A stretch of 64,000 nucleotides of DNA from a virus: positions 1 to 64,000 of the IMG/VR virus record IMGVR_UViG_3300044811_000020; one strand, written 5' to 3'. The translations under genes and the position numbers were made by a program. Shown piece by piece: positions 40,749 to 49,586 of the stretch; within the stretch, counting starts at the first letter, position 1, and every line of letters starts with the position of its first letter. Below the pieces are notes generated by a model that saw nothing but the letters and a program-made list of their open reading frames with translations, made no database searches and had not been told where the DNA came from.

Positions 40749-40945
40749 TAGTATTTGCCGGGGGTGCTAGGTTCGATTCGGTAGGCGATCGCGATGCAAG
40801 CGGCGATGACGAAAAGGGCGGCAATCGGGCCAAGTTGATGTACAAGGCCAGTGGCGGCGAGTTTCACGGCAAGCAGGACGGCGAAAAGCAGGATTATCAG
40901 CACGATGGCCTCCCAGATGAACCCGGAACTTGCTTCGGCCATCAT
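40748..40945 (-). CDS. Antisense membrane protein candidate (65 aa)
   Basis: A leftward frame inside the rightward late operon: M-M-A-E-A-S-S then two long hydrophobic segments and a polar tail. It reads like a real small membrane protein, and the 238-base plus-strand gap here has no rightward gene. Its 5' end overlaps the start of the transglycosylase-like gene by about 40 bases. There is no good ribosome site. Confidence 0.4.
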   Translation of the reverse strand: MMAEASSGFIWEAIVLIILLFAVLLAVKLAATGLVHQLGPIAALFVIAACIAIAYRIEPSTPGKY

Positions 40946-41630
40946 AGCGTCCGCGAAGCGGCTCGGCGTTGATCCCTTGCATATAGGAACGGCTCTTTCC
41001 TATGAAACTGGCGGGACGTGGAATCCCAATAAGTGGGGCGGCAAGGACAGCAATTATCTAGGTCTGATCCAATTCGGCCCCGAAGAGCGCGCGAAATACG
41101 GCGTGAAGGAAGGCCAGACCGCGCCGGAGCAGATGCAGGCGGTAGAGAATTTCCTGCGCGACCGCGGCGTAAAGCCTGGAATGGGTCTGATGGATATCTA
41201 TTCCACGATCAACGCCGGATCGCCCGGGCTCTACAATCGCAGCGACGCCGCGAACGGCGGTGCCCCCGGTACGGTCGCCGATAAGGTTAACTCCCAGATG
41301 ACCGGCCACATGGGGAATGCGGCCAAGCTGCTCGGCGTCGACGCGCCGGTGGGGGCTTTGGCGGCCAAGGCGATTCCCTCAGATCCCGTGAGCCCGATCA
41401 ATCCGACGTCGACGGTTTCAGAGGTGCCAACGGCCGGCCCTGGCGCGCCGGCACCATCCGCCCTCGACAAACTGGCGTCCTCTCTGAGCGGTCCGGTCCA
41501 AGGCGGGCAGGCGGCGGCAGCAAAGGCGGTTGAATATGCGCCGTTGCAAAATATCCAGATGCCCCAGCCGATGGCCGGGCAAAGCCAACAGATCGCCGCG
41601 GCGCTGGCCAAGGCTTATGGGCTCGCATGA
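40905..41630 (+). CDS. Transglycosylase/tail-lysozyme-like protein (241 aa)
   Basis: I-G-T-A-L-S-Y-E-T-G-G-T-W-N-P then Y-L-G-L-I-Q-F-G-P-E is the phage tail lysozyme pattern with the catalytic Glu in Y-E-T-G-G. The C-terminal half is Pro/Ala-rich linker and helix. Start chosen at MASQMNPEL (GCAGGAT upstream); an ATG 12 bases later is also possible. It would open peptidoglycan during DNA entry. Confidence 0.75.
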   Translation: MASQMNPELASAIIASAKRLGVDPLHIGTALSYETGGTWNPNKWGGKDSNYLGLIQFGPEERAKYGVKEGQTAPEQMQAVENFLRDRGVKPGMGLMDIYSTINAGSPGLYNRSDAANGGAPGTVADKVNSQMTGHMGNAAKLLGVDAPVGALAAKAIPSDPVSPINPTSTVSEVPTAGPGAPAPSALDKLASSLSGPVQGGQAAAAKAVEYAPLQNIQMPQPMAGQSQQIAAALAKAYGLA

Positions 41631-41860
41631 CCGAAATCACCAACGTGGATACCCGGAAGTTCGCTGACGAGCTCCGGCGCGCCGCAGATGAGATCGAGGC
41701 TGGCGATATGATCGCGATGGCGCTCATAACCTGTGACCACGAAGGAAATTCCGGAAACTGCTGCATGGTCGATCAGCACCGCGCCACGCATGAACTCCTC
41801 GACGAGATGGTGTATGCTGCCAAACAGATGATGTTCGATTCATTCGAGGACGGGAAATGA
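41627..41860 (+). CDS. Hypothetical helical protein (77 aa)
   Basis: All-helical and acidic with C-D-H-E-G-N-S-G-N-C-C, a possible metal site. ATGA overlaps with both the lysozyme and the HNH gene. Unknown. Confidence 0.6.
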   Translation: MTEITNVDTRKFADELRRAADEIEAGDMIAMALITCDHEGNSGNCCMVDQHRATHELLDEMVYAAKQMMFDSFEDGK

Positions 41861-42360
41861 AAAGAAATCGATACGTCCTACCTTCTCAGTTAATTCTGTT
41901 GAAGTATTTTTCCTATGATCCAGATACGGGGATCGTGAGAAATTTGATCAAGAGAAAGGGGGCAAATATTGGTGACGTAGTAGGGAGTGACAGCGGGAAG
42001 GGCTATCTCTATGCGTCCTTCCATGGGGTGAAATACCGATTGCATCGGCTGATCTGGAAAATGGTGACCGGCCGAGACCCTATAGCGCAGATTGATCACG
42101 AAGATTTAGACGGCATCAATAATAGGTGGGTCAACTTAAGAGAGGCGACCCAAGCCCAAAACCAAACGAATAAGCCGGGATGGTGCAAGAGTGGGCTGAA
42201 AGGAGCGTATCTCCACCACACCGGGAGATGGGTATCCCGCATTACGGTGGATAAGAAAGGCATCCACTTGGGTATCTTTGATACGATGCAGGAAGCTCAC
42301 CGCGCCTATGTGGCTGCGGCGCTGAAAATTCGCGGTGAATTTGCACGAGGCGGAAAATGA
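41857..42360 (+). CDS. HNH-AP2 homing endonuclease (167 aa)
   Basis: Complete HNH motif: H-R-L-I-W-K, I-D-H-E-D-L-D-G, N-N-R-W-V-N-L-R-E-A-T, followed by an AP2-like DNA-binding domain (residues 108-165: G-A-Y-L-H-H-T-G-R-W-V-S-R-I). A classical free-standing homing enzyme. Both ends are ATGA overlaps with neighbours, so it is coupled into the late operon. Confidence 0.88.
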   Translation: MKRNRYVLPSQLILLKYFSYDPDTGIVRNLIKRKGANIGDVVGSDSGKGYLYASFHGVKYRLHRLIWKMVTGRDPIAQIDHEDLDGINNRWVNLREATQAQNQTNKPGWCKSGLKGAYLHHTGRWVSRITVDKKGIHLGIFDTMQEAHRAYVAAALKIRGEFARGGK

Positions 42361-43436
42361 AAAAAGAGATCGTTAAATTTCTGATCCTGCTCATGGTGGC
42401 CGCTGGCGCTGGTCCCGCTGGCGCTGCCATTTGGAGTTGGAGCACGACGGCATCGACCAATGCTACGGCGGATCCAAGCATTAACTGGGCTGAAGGAATG
42501 GCCCCGTCTGCTGTGAATGACAGCGCCAGAGCCATGATGGCAGTTTTGGCGGCTTGGCGCAATGACGTGAGCGCGACGAATACAACGGCTGGCACGTCGA
42601 CCGCTTACACCTTGGCGACGTCCGAGGGCGTGAACACCACGCCAGCCAATGGCCAAATGCTCTCGTTCATCGCGCATGCGACGAATGGTGCTTCTCCAAC
42701 ATTGCAGGTAGACGGCGGCAACACGTATCCGCTCTGGCTGAATGGCTCGGTGGTTGGTTCTGGAACGCTCTTGGTCGGCTCTCCCTATCGGGTGGCATTT
42801 AGCGTAGCGAATAGCGCGTGGTTGCTCGAGGCGGGTTATGGGAACACCGGCACGCCTCTCGGCGCAATCCTCTGGTCGACGTCGCCGACTGCTCCCAGCA
42901 GCAACTTCGTCGCTCCATCCGGACAGTGCATTTCGACAACCACCTATGCGGCCTATTGGGTACAGCAGGGATCGCCAGCGAGCGGTGCGTGTCCAGGTGG
43001 TCAGTTCGCGATTATCGACATGCGCGGCCGCGTTGCCGCGGGGCTCGATACGCTGAATGCGTCGGCTGCTAATCGATTGACGAGCTCAGCGACGGGCTGC
43101 GGAACTGCCATGACGTCGGTTGGGGCGGTGTGCGCTAACGGCACGCAGGGGTCGGTGATACCGCTGGCGCAACTTCCTACTGGCATCGTGTCGTCGGTCA
43201 GTGTGGTTTCACCTTCATCCAATTATTTGACGTCTCCCGTGACGGGCTACGGCATTACGTCATTCAGCGCAAATTCGGGCGGTACGGTTTGGCAGGCATT
43301 TTCGCAGGGTGCCTCGATTATTGTCTCTGCTACCATAACCTCAACTGGCACGGCGACATCGGCCAATACGAGCGGTTTGGTTCGCCCGAATGTGCAGGAT
43401 ACCATCGGTCTCATCCCCTATCTGCGGATTCTCTAA
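42357..43436 (+). CDS. Exported tail-fibre-like protein (359 aa)
   Basis: Signal peptide of about 22 residues (MKKEIVKFLILLMVAAGAG), then the usual N-terminal module of phage tail fibres (W-S-W-S-T-T-A-S-T-N ... I-N-W-A-E-G-M-A-P-S), then a collar-like domain (F-A-I-I-D-M-R-G-R-V-A-A-G). Four cysteines in the mature chain. A fibre module behind a Sec signal is the anomaly. ATGA start overlap. Confidence 0.8.
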   Translation: MKKEIVKFLILLMVAAGAGPAGAAIWSWSTTASTNATADPSINWAEGMAPSAVNDSARAMMAVLAAWRNDVSATNTTAGTSTAYTLATSEGVNTTPANGQMLSFIAHATNGASPTLQVDGGNTYPLWLNGSVVGSGTLLVGSPYRVAFSVANSAWLLEAGYGNTGTPLGAILWSTSPTAPSSNFVAPSGQCISTTTYAAYWVQQGSPASGACPGGQFAIIDMRGRVAAGLDTLNASAANRLTSSATGCGTAMTSVGAVCANGTQGSVIPLAQLPTGIVSSVSVVSPSSNYLTSPVTGYGITSFSANSGGTVWQAFSQGASIIVSATITSTGTATSANTSGLVRPNVQDTIGLIPYLRIL

Positions 43437-43894
43437 TGTCGGTCATTCAAACAGATTTGCGAGTTAATCCGGTCGCCGCGGCGCGAAATGTCTCATACGC
43501 GCCGACGGCTCCATTGACGGCCATCACGGTGCAGGCTGCAATCGACCAATTGCAGGGAGAAATCACAGTCGGGTCAGTGACCCCTCCGGCTATTGTGCCA
43601 ACTCCGGTGACTTTTGCTCAGTCGCCTTACACGGTCCTGTCGACGGATTATCTGCTTGAGGTCGACACGACGGGTGGGGCGGTGACGATCCAGACCGCCG
43701 CATCGGCGTCGCGCGGCAACAAGCCATTCACGGTCAAGGATATCGCAGGAAATTCTGCCGTGAATGCCATATCGATTCTGCGCACTGGCGCGGAGACGAT
43801 CGATGGTATGACGTCCTATCCAATGGATTCCGCGTATGACGCCAAGACGTTCAAGCCCAAGTTGGCTGGGACCGGATATGAGGTTGAAGCATGA
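43436..43894 (+). CDS. Fibre-associated protein without signal peptide (152 aa)
   Basis: Starts MSVIQTDLRVNPVAAARNVS with a fibre-type N-terminal motif and beta-rich body, cysteine-free. Overlaps neighbours at both ends (TAATG, ATGA). Contrasts with its exported neighbours, so it is probably a virion baseplate or fibre connector. Confidence 0.68.
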   Translation: MSVIQTDLRVNPVAAARNVSYAPTAPLTAITVQAAIDQLQGEITVGSVTPPAIVPTPVTFAQSPYTVLSTDYLLEVDTTGGAVTIQTAASASRGNKPFTVKDIAGNSAVNAISILRTGAETIDGMTSYPMDSAYDAKTFKPKLAGTGYEVEA

Positions 43895-45030
43895 AGATTT
43901 TACGTGTCGCTGTGGCCTGGCTGGCGCTGTGCGGCGCAGCCTACGCACAGTCGCAGGTGCCGGCTGGTGGCGTCATGGGCAACTCGACCGCGGGACAACG
44001 ACCCGCGCGCGCAGAGACCGTCACATCCATTCTGGACCGGGCTCTGGGCTCCACGCGAGGGGCCATTCTTGAGCGCGGCGCGGCCAGTTGGCAGATCGTT
44101 GTGCCCAACGCGACGGCTGGCCTGCCATTTGTGTCCGCTGGCACCGGTGCTGATCCGCTCTATCAGTTGCTGGGCGTGGTCGGCGGCGGGACCGGGCAGA
44201 ATACTTACGCGATCGGCGATATTTTGCAGGCGTCAGCGTCGACGACCTTGGCGCGGCTGGCTGCGGTAGCAACGGGCAACGCGCTGATTTCTGGCGGGGT
44301 CGGCACCGTTTCATCGTGGGGTAAAATCGCATCCACGCATCTGAACATCACGACAACGAGCTGCACTAATCAATTTGTTTCGGCGATATCGGCCGGCGCG
44401 GTGGGAACATGTGCGAGCGTTCCAATCGGCACCGCGGTTTCTGGCCTTGGGACCACGGTGGCAACGACGCTGGCTGCCGCGGTGAATGCTACGGGGGGCA
44501 TAGTTTCGCCGACTCCGACGCGGGCCGGAGATATTATTTATTGGAACGGGTCAAATTGGGTCACATTGGCCGGAAATAATTCCGGGACCAATATTCTTCA
44601 GGAAAACGCATCTGGCGTGCCGTCTTGGGTTGCCAACGCTGGATTTACGGCAGCGACGAAGGCGGACCAGCAGGCCGCAACGAGCAATGTAGTAGCGATA
44701 ACGCCGCTGCATCAGCAGGATCACGATAGCGCGGCTAAGGTTTGGGTGAATTTTACCGGGTCGACCGGCGCGATTCTCACTTCATACAATGTCGGGTCAA
44801 TGAGCCGGACTGGCGTCGGGGAATATACGATAAATTTCACGACGGCCTTTGCGACCGCAAATTATATGTGCCAAGTCACGTCGGAAACTGGCGGAACCGC
44901 GCCGTTGGCCTTTGTTTATACGGGCGTGGCCAAGACGACGGCTCTTGTGCATATCGGATTTGAAAACGCGGCGGGTGGGGCTTTTGTGGACCCGACGATC
45001 GGTCATGTCGTCTGCTTTGGAAGGCAATAG
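43891..45030 (+). CDS. Exported tail-fibre-like protein (379 aa)
   Basis: Signal peptide MKILRVAVAWLALCGAAYAQ; mature chain with fibre repeats (G-V-M-G-N-S-T-A, G-D-I-I-Y-W-N-G-S-N-W-V), and a beta C-terminal domain with a conserved F-E-N-A-type strand. Four mature cysteines. Adjacent to the endolysin gene. Probably a host-facing or virion adhesin. Confidence 0.78.
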   Translation: MKILRVAVAWLALCGAAYAQSQVPAGGVMGNSTAGQRPARAETVTSILDRALGSTRGAILERGAASWQIVVPNATAGLPFVSAGTGADPLYQLLGVVGGGTGQNTYAIGDILQASASTTLARLAAVATGNALISGGVGTVSSWGKIASTHLNITTTSCTNQFVSAISAGAVGTCASVPIGTAVSGLGTTVATTLAAAVNATGGIVSPTPTRAGDIIYWNGSNWVTLAGNNSGTNILQENASGVPSWVANAGFTAATKADQQAATSNVVAITPLHQQDHDSAAKVWVNFTGSTGAILTSYNVGSMSRTGVGEYTINFTTAFATANYMCQVTSETGGTAPLAFVYTGVAKTTALVHIGFENAAGGAFVDPTIGHVVCFGRQ

Positions 45031-45039
45031 GAGCGCATC

Positions 45040-45825
45040 ATGATTTCTCAACTCGTCCCTAAAGGCACATATTTCCGTCTCGGCTCGTCCGGTCCTGCGG
45101 TCAAGGAAATTCAGACCGCGCTTGCCAAGCTCGGCTACAAACTGAGCGGCACCGGGTATTTCGGCAATGGCACCGATACCGCGGTGGAGGCGTTTCAGAA
45201 ACGTGCTGGTCTCGACGTTGACGGTGTGGTTGGGACCGCAACCGCGGAAGCGATTGACCGCGAGATTACTGGCGTGATCCCGCCTCCGGCCAAAGACGAA
45301 AAAGAGGAGATCGCGCAACCGTTGTGGCTCCAGGCAGGGCTCAAGCTTTTGGGCACTAAGGAAGCGGCGGGGTCGAAAGACAATCGCGTGATCATTGATT
45401 GGGCGAAAGAGATCGGGGGAGATATCGCCAAGGAATATACCCACGATGAAATCCCTTGGTGTGCCCTCCTACAGAACCTGATTCTAGCCCGGGCCGGTGC
45501 GAAGGGAACGGGGACGCTTTGGGCACTGGATTTCGCCGGGAAGTGGCCTTCAGTCAAACTGTCGGGGCCTGCAGTCGGCGCTATCGCGCCGATGCTTCGA
45601 AATGGCGGGGGGCACGTAATATGTGTGGTTGGCCGCGATCAGCGCGGTAATATCATGGGGCTCGGCGGGAATCAGTCAGACCAGACCTCGATTGTCCCGT
45701 TCCCGACGTCTCGCCTCAATAAAGGATTCTGGTGGCCGGCTGGCGTGCCGGTTCCCGCCAAGATTGGCTTTTCGAGTCTGCCTATCGTACAAAGTGACGG
45801 GAAAATTTCACGCAACGAGGCATAG
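45040..45825 (+). CDS. Endolysin: PG-binding domain plus TIGR02594-type hydrolase (261 aa)
   Basis: Residues 1-75 are a peptidoglycan-binding domain (G-P-A-V-K-E-I-Q-T-A-L-A-K-L-G-Y ... F-Q-K-R-A-G-L). Residues about 90-230 match TIGR02594 peptidoglycan hydrolases with I-P-W-C-A (catalytic Cys), G-G-H-V (His) and L-G-G-N-Q. AGGAG ribosome site. It would lyse the cell wall at the end of infection. Confidence 0.87.
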   Translation: MISQLVPKGTYFRLGSSGPAVKEIQTALAKLGYKLSGTGYFGNGTDTAVEAFQKRAGLDVDGVVGTATAEAIDREITGVIPPPAKDEKEEIAQPLWLQAGLKLLGTKEAAGSKDNRVIIDWAKEIGGDIAKEYTHDEIPWCALLQNLILARAGAKGTGTLWALDFAGKWPSVKLSGPAVGAIAPMLRNGGGHVICVVGRDQRGNIMGLGGNQSDQTSIVPFPTSRLNKGFWWPAGVPVPAKIGFSSLPIVQSDGKISRNEA

Positions 45826-45839
45826 AGGGGAATTGCATC

Positions 45840-46295
45840 ATGGCTTTGAGCCTTCCTACCGCCGATCAGGTAAAAGCGGTCTCCCGGCACATGGGGACGG
45901 CGGTGGCGTCGATCCTGGGCACGCTCGCGGCGCTCAAGATCATCAGCGGCACTGACGTTTCGTCTCTTCAGTCGTCATTTGATCAGATTAGCCACGGGGT
46001 AGCTGAGACCGTTACCGGTCTTACGGCGCTCAGTGTCGCTGCCACGACGCTTTATTCCGCCCTTTCCGCTAATCCGCTGCTCCAGTTCCTCAAAGGGTCG
46101 AAAGCGGTTGCTGCGGATCCAAGTCTCGTACAGGGAACCAACGTCTCGGATGCAGATCAGGCGACGGTCGCCAAGGCGGCCATCCAACTTCCGAAGGTCG
46201 AGAGCATTGTGGCCGCTCCAGAGGTAGCCAATGCCGTGCCGAGTCCGGCGGTACAATCCACTGATGACGTCAAAGTCGTCGATAAGGCAGCATAG
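45840..46295 (+). CDS. Holin candidate (151 aa)
   Basis: Two hydrophobic helices (residues about 18-38 and 56-78) followed by a polar, Ala/Val-rich tail. Next to the endolysin and with a strong AGAGGGG site, it is the best holin candidate. The long tail is unusual. Confidence 0.65.
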   Translation: MALSLPTADQVKAVSRHMGTAVASILGTLAALKIISGTDVSSLQSSFDQISHGVAETVTGLTALSVAATTLYSALSANPLLQFLKGSKAVAADPSLVQGTNVSDADQATVAKAAIQLPKVESIVAAPEVANAVPSPAVQSTDDVKVVDKAA

Positions 46296-46305
46296 GGAGG
46301 CTTCG

Positions 46306-46698
46306 TTGAAACGCATTCTCGCATCCATGGCCGTCGTTCTCGTGCTCGGCGGCTGCAGCACCCTAGCCACGGTGCAAAAGGTCGCGACAGCGACTGTTCC
46401 GGCTGAGGTGGTGACCCCGGCGGCAAACACGTTCACTATCCTGAAGAACGCGGCCGCCAACTACGGCGAATACTGCATCAGCAAGCAGATGGCACCGGCG
46501 ATTTGTTCGGCCGGCACCCGCCGCATCGTTGTTAGAGCCGTGCGGGTCGGCACCAATGCTCGCGACCAGATGACGGCGAATCTTGAGAATGGCACGCCTG
46601 CCGCGTCGTCTGTTTTCAACCTGATGGTGGAGGCGATCGACGATCTTAAAAACTCGCCGGCCGCTGCATCTCAATTTACAGGGATACCAGTCCAATGA
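46306..46698 (+). CDS. Lipoprotein of the lysis region (130 aa)
   Basis: TTG start at 46306 placed by AGGGAGG upstream; the chain opens with a signal peptide and lipobox L-G-G-C-S near residue 17. The mature part of about 114 residues is helical with two further cysteines. Position after holin and endolysin suggests an outer spanin-type role, but it is larger than Rz1. Confidence 0.7.
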   Translation: MKRILASMAVVLVLGGCSTLATVQKVATATVPAEVVTPAANTFTILKNAAANYGEYCISKQMAPAICSAGTRRIVVRAVRVGTNARDQMTANLENGTPAASSVFNLMVEAIDDLKNSPAAASQFTGIPVQ

Positions 46699-46994
46699 CC
46701 GCAACGGCTATCGTAAACACCATCAATTCCGTCGTCGACTTGGTGCAGAAGTTCCTCCCGCTGATCCACAAGGACAACTCCGGCCTGGTCGATCAAGTGA
46801 TCGATACGCTGCAGTCTGTCGCCCCTCTGGCGATTGACCAAGCGGAGGTCACTTACACGGGGTTCAAGAATATCCTCGCCGCCGTCCAGCATAAGGCGAC
46901 GACTGCCGAACAACTGGCGGCGCTCAAGGAACTCAATAAGCGGGTCGATGACAAATGGAACGCGATCGAGCGGCAGCTTGATCCTGACGCTTAA
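46695..46994 (+). CDS. Lysis-region helical protein (99 aa)
   Basis: Amphipathic all-helical protein, no signal peptide, ATGA overlap with the lipoprotein gene. May partner with the lipoprotein. Unknown. Confidence 0.6.
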   Translation: MTATAIVNTINSVVDLVQKFLPLIHKDNSGLVDQVIDTLQSVAPLAIDQAEVTYTGFKNILAAVQHKATTAEQLAALKELNKRVDDKWNAIERQLDPDA

Positions 46995-47036
46995 TGTGAT
47001 CTGTATTATACAGCGGGGGCGCGCGAACGGTGCTAA

Positions 47037-47249
47037 ATGACACTGCCGGAACTCTTGGAATACGTGAAGGCCGGCGGTGGCATCCTTGCACCGGTTTTCG
47101 CCATTCTTTGGTGGTTAGAGCGGGGGGAGCGCCAAGACTCACAGACGGAATTGAAACAAGTTTCGGAGAAGTCCGTTGTGGCTATAACCGAACTCAAGTC
47201 ATTGATTGGCCAACTGGCAACCATTTTCAAGCCCAATGGCGGGCCGTGA
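47037..47249 (+). CDS. Single-pass membrane coiled-coil protein (70 aa)
   Basis: One hydrophobic helix (residues 13-26), then a charged coiled coil of about 40 residues. This membrane-plus-coiled-coil layout resembles an inner spanin (Rz). With the lipoprotein at 46306 it is a plausible spanin pair; unproven. Confidence 0.55.
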   Translation: MTLPELLEYVKAGGGILAPVFAILWWLERGERQDSQTELKQVSEKSVVAITELKSLIGQLATIFKPNGGP

Positions 47250-47473
47250 TGGGATGGGTCATGCGTCTGTACGAGAAGCTAACAGGCATCGCCCATCGCC
47301 ATGACAACGCGGACCGCGTTGCTCGGGCTGCGGATGGATTGACGGACAGCATTCGGGAACTTTCCGCGACCTTGAAGCCCTACCGCGAATCTGATGACCC
47401 TTTGGTGGCGTTGATGACTGACGTGTTCAATCGACGGCAGTTAAGGGACCGGCGTGACAAGCTTCATTCTTGA
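47249..47473 (+). CDS. Hypothetical protein (74 aa)
   Basis: Start ATG 47249, or a GTG three bases earlier that overlaps the previous stop. Basic and helical, ending in R-R-Q-L-R-D-R-R. It overlaps the next gene by 20 bases. Unknown. Confidence 0.5.
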   Translation: MGWVMRLYEKLTGIAHRHDNADRVARAADGLTDSIRELSATLKPYRESDDPLVALMTDVFNRRQLRDRRDKLHS

Positions 47474-47879
47474 ACAGGTCAACGGGGTCGCTTCGATCCT
47501 GACCTTTTGCTTGCTCGTATTCCTCACATTTTATCTCTGGGATTGGCTGGTCTACAAGCACACTTCCGTATGGAAGGCGCTATGGATCGGTCTCCCGCCT
47601 GCGATCGCGCTCGCCGGGGTCATATACCTGGAGAAGATGGGCACGCTGATGACCCGCGCCGTTGTTTGGATGTGGCGGGCGGTGTCCGACGGTATGGTCC
47701 CGTTCACCGGCGTCGAGATGTTCTTTCTGCTTTTGGGGGCGCTAACCACCTCTGCGGCTCTACTTCTTATGATCCGGCTCCTGAGCCGTCCCCGGTTCGG
47801 CGAATGGCCTTGGTTGGCCTCGTTGCTATTGGCTGGCGGATTTGTGCTAATTTCTACGGTAGTGCACCTGTGGGGTTAG
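47454..47879 (+). CDS. Multi-pass membrane protein (141 aa)
   Basis: GTG start. Four hydrophobic segments (about residues 10-32, 42-58, 86-108, 118-138). Function unknown; possible alternative holin or a membrane-modifying protein. Confidence 0.65.
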   Translation: MTSFILEQVNGVASILTFCLLVFLTFYLWDWLVYKHTSVWKALWIGLPPAIALAGVIYLEKMGTLMTRAVVWMWRAVSDGMVPFTGVEMFFLLLGALTTSAALLLMIRLLSRPRFGEWPWLASLLLAGGFVLISTVVHLWG

Positions 47880-47882
47880 CCG

Positions 47883-48095
47883 ATGATCGACGCCGTTCTG
47901 GTTTCCATCCTTGTCATGGTCATGCTCGGGCTTAATGGATATACAACTTTCTTGTCTTGGCGGACGCGCAAGGACATGAGCGATTTGGAGCGCAACACGA
48001 ATTCCAAAATGGATGCCATGTTGGCGCTGACGGCTAAATCCTCGCGCGCGGCCGGGCTGCAGGAAGGCCGCGACGAGAAACGGGAACCCAAATAG
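47883..48095 (+). CDS. Single-pass membrane protein (70 aa)
   Basis: N-terminal hydrophobic helix (residues 4-22), then a charged helical tail. Like 47037, it is of the membrane-anchor-plus-coil type. Unknown. Confidence 0.6.
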   Translation: MIDAVLVSILVMVMLGLNGYTTFLSWRTRKDMSDLERNTNSKMDAMLALTAKSSRAAGLQEGRDEKREPK

Positions 48096-48143
48096 GATTG
48101 CGGCGTTATAGCGGCGCATCGCCCTCGTTCTCGGAGGCGTCCC

Positions 48144-48308
48144 ATGCTCGTTACCATCCTAATCGTTATTCTGATTTTAGCATTGCTTGGTGGCGGGCTT
48201 GGCTGGGGTGGCCGCGGGCCATACTACGGCGGCGGCCCATATCTGGGCGGCGGCCTCGGCTTGGTTCTAGTTATAATTATCATTCTTGTGGTACTCGGCC
48301 GCGTGTAG
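48144..48308 (+). CDS. DUF3309-like membrane micropeptide (54 aa)
   Basis: Hydrophobic helix, a Gly/Tyr/Trp-rich loop (G-G-G-L-G-W-G-G-R-G-P-Y-Y-G-G-G), and a second hydrophobic helix ending V-V-L-G-R-V. This matches the layout of the small bacterial DUF3309 proteins. Strong GGAGG ribosome site. Probably acquired from a host; role unknown. Confidence 0.7.
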   Translation: MLVTILIVILILALLGGGLGWGGRGPYYGGGPYLGGGLGLVLVIIIILVVLGRV

Positions 48309-48378
48309 TCTATTCTAAACGAACTCGCATCATGCTAAATCGTTAATATTCATCCGCTTAACTCTTGCGAGGAAACCC

Positions 48379-49464
48379 ATGACCGTCTCGAAGGAAGTAG
48401 CCGACACCGTTGCGAGGATCCGCGCGCAGCAGGACTACATCAAGGCTGACAAAGAGGCGGACAAGCTCCGCGACAAGCAGCTTGCGGACGCACTCGCTGC
48501 GCGCAAGGACGCAGAGGACAAAATGGCCGATCTGCAGGCCAAGCTCGATGCCATTCCGGTTCGGCAGGAACTGAGCCAAGAGGACAAGGACGCCCTGCAA
48601 CACGCCTTCGACGAGGCCAACGATGCGCAGACCAGCGCGGGCGAGGCACTGGATACGGCCAAGGAAACCCACGACGATCTCAAGGATGCGGTGCCGGCCA
48701 ATGCCAATTCCCCGTCCTCCGGTCAGTTGGATGGCCTCCAGCCATCTCCTGCGCCGGCCAAGGTCGAGGCGGAAGAAATCCCGACCGATCCGGAAGGCGA
48801 GCGGCCCGATCCGCTGCCGGGCACCGCTCGGGGTGATGGCGCGCCGCTGATGCCTAATATGGCCTTTGATCCCGATCCCACGGGCAGCCGTGGCAAGGGC
48901 GATGCTGGCCAGCCGAACCAGCCAGCTGCGATTGAAACCGCTGGTGGCTTCGTTGTGAGCGGTGGCGGCACCACCCAGCGCGCGCCTGGTTCCATGCCCG
49001 ACTCTCCGTCGAGCTCGCAGGTTGTGCCTCTGGATCCGGACGCCAAGGCGCCGGCGAACAATGCCGATCTGCTCAAGTCTGGTTTGGGCGATTCGAGCCA
49101 GAACGCCTTGCTCGGCAACGATGGTCAGCCGATCAGCCAAGGCCCGGGTATCGTGAAAGAGCCGACGGATGCGGAGCGCGAGGCTGCGCAGAAGCAGCAG
49201 GACGCTCTGAATGCGGAGAAGGCCGCGCGTGAGGAGAATCCTCTCAATCTGGCACCGGCCGGCACTCCGCAGGCTGGCTCGCCTGATGCTGAGAAGGCCA
49301 GCCGTGAGGCTGCATTGGATGCGCAGCGCAAGGCGCAGGATGACGCCAAGAAGCAATCGGACGATGAGAAGGCGCGCAATTCGGATCAGAAGGGCGTCGC
49401 TGACGACGGATCGAGCAAGCCGACGTCCGATTTCCCAGATGAGAAGGTTGCGAACCCTTCGTAA
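48379..49464 (+). CDS. Disordered coiled-coil protein (361 aa)
   Basis: N-terminal coiled coil (residues 1-105), then a long Pro/Gly/Ser/Asp-rich disordered region with a C-terminal Lys/Ala/Glu helix. Good ribosome site (GCGAGGAAA). Ends a transcription unit before a clear terminator. Possibly a head-interior or host-interaction protein; not recognised. Confidence 0.65.
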   Translation: MTVSKEVADTVARIRAQQDYIKADKEADKLRDKQLADALAARKDAEDKMADLQAKLDAIPVRQELSQEDKDALQHAFDEANDAQTSAGEALDTAKETHDDLKDAVPANANSPSSGQLDGLQPSPAPAKVEAEEIPTDPEGERPDPLPGTARGDGAPLMPNMAFDPDPTGSRGKGDAGQPNQPAAIETAGGFVVSGGGTTQRAPGSMPDSPSSSQVVPLDPDAKAPANNADLLKSGLGDSSQNALLGNDGQPISQGPGIVKEPTDAEREAAQKQQDALNAEKAAREENPLNLAPAGTPQAGSPDAEKASREAALDAQRKAQDDAKKQSDDEKARNSDQKGVADDGSSKPTSDFPDEKVANPS

Positions 49465-49509
49465 TTCAGCGGGTTCACGTTCCTTCCGGCACCCGACTGA
49501 GTGTGAGAG

Positions 49510-49538
49510 GCCCCTGTCCCCATGGCAGGGGCTTCTTT
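49510..49538 (+). terminator. Intrinsic terminator
   Basis: GCCCCTG, nine-base loop, CAGGGGC (perfect 7-bp stem), then TTCTTT. It lies 45 bases past the coiled-coil gene and closes the lysis-region transcript; the large-terminase unit starts about 50 bases on. Confidence 0.75.
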
Positions 49539-49586
49539 GCGTTTGGTTCCTGTGCTATCCGTTGACGATCATTTTCGGAGGCATCC

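Noticed and set aside
40765-40790. tRNA T-arm-like GGTTCGATTC
   Set aside because: The flanking stem does not pair and no acceptor, D-arm or anticodon arm can be built around it.
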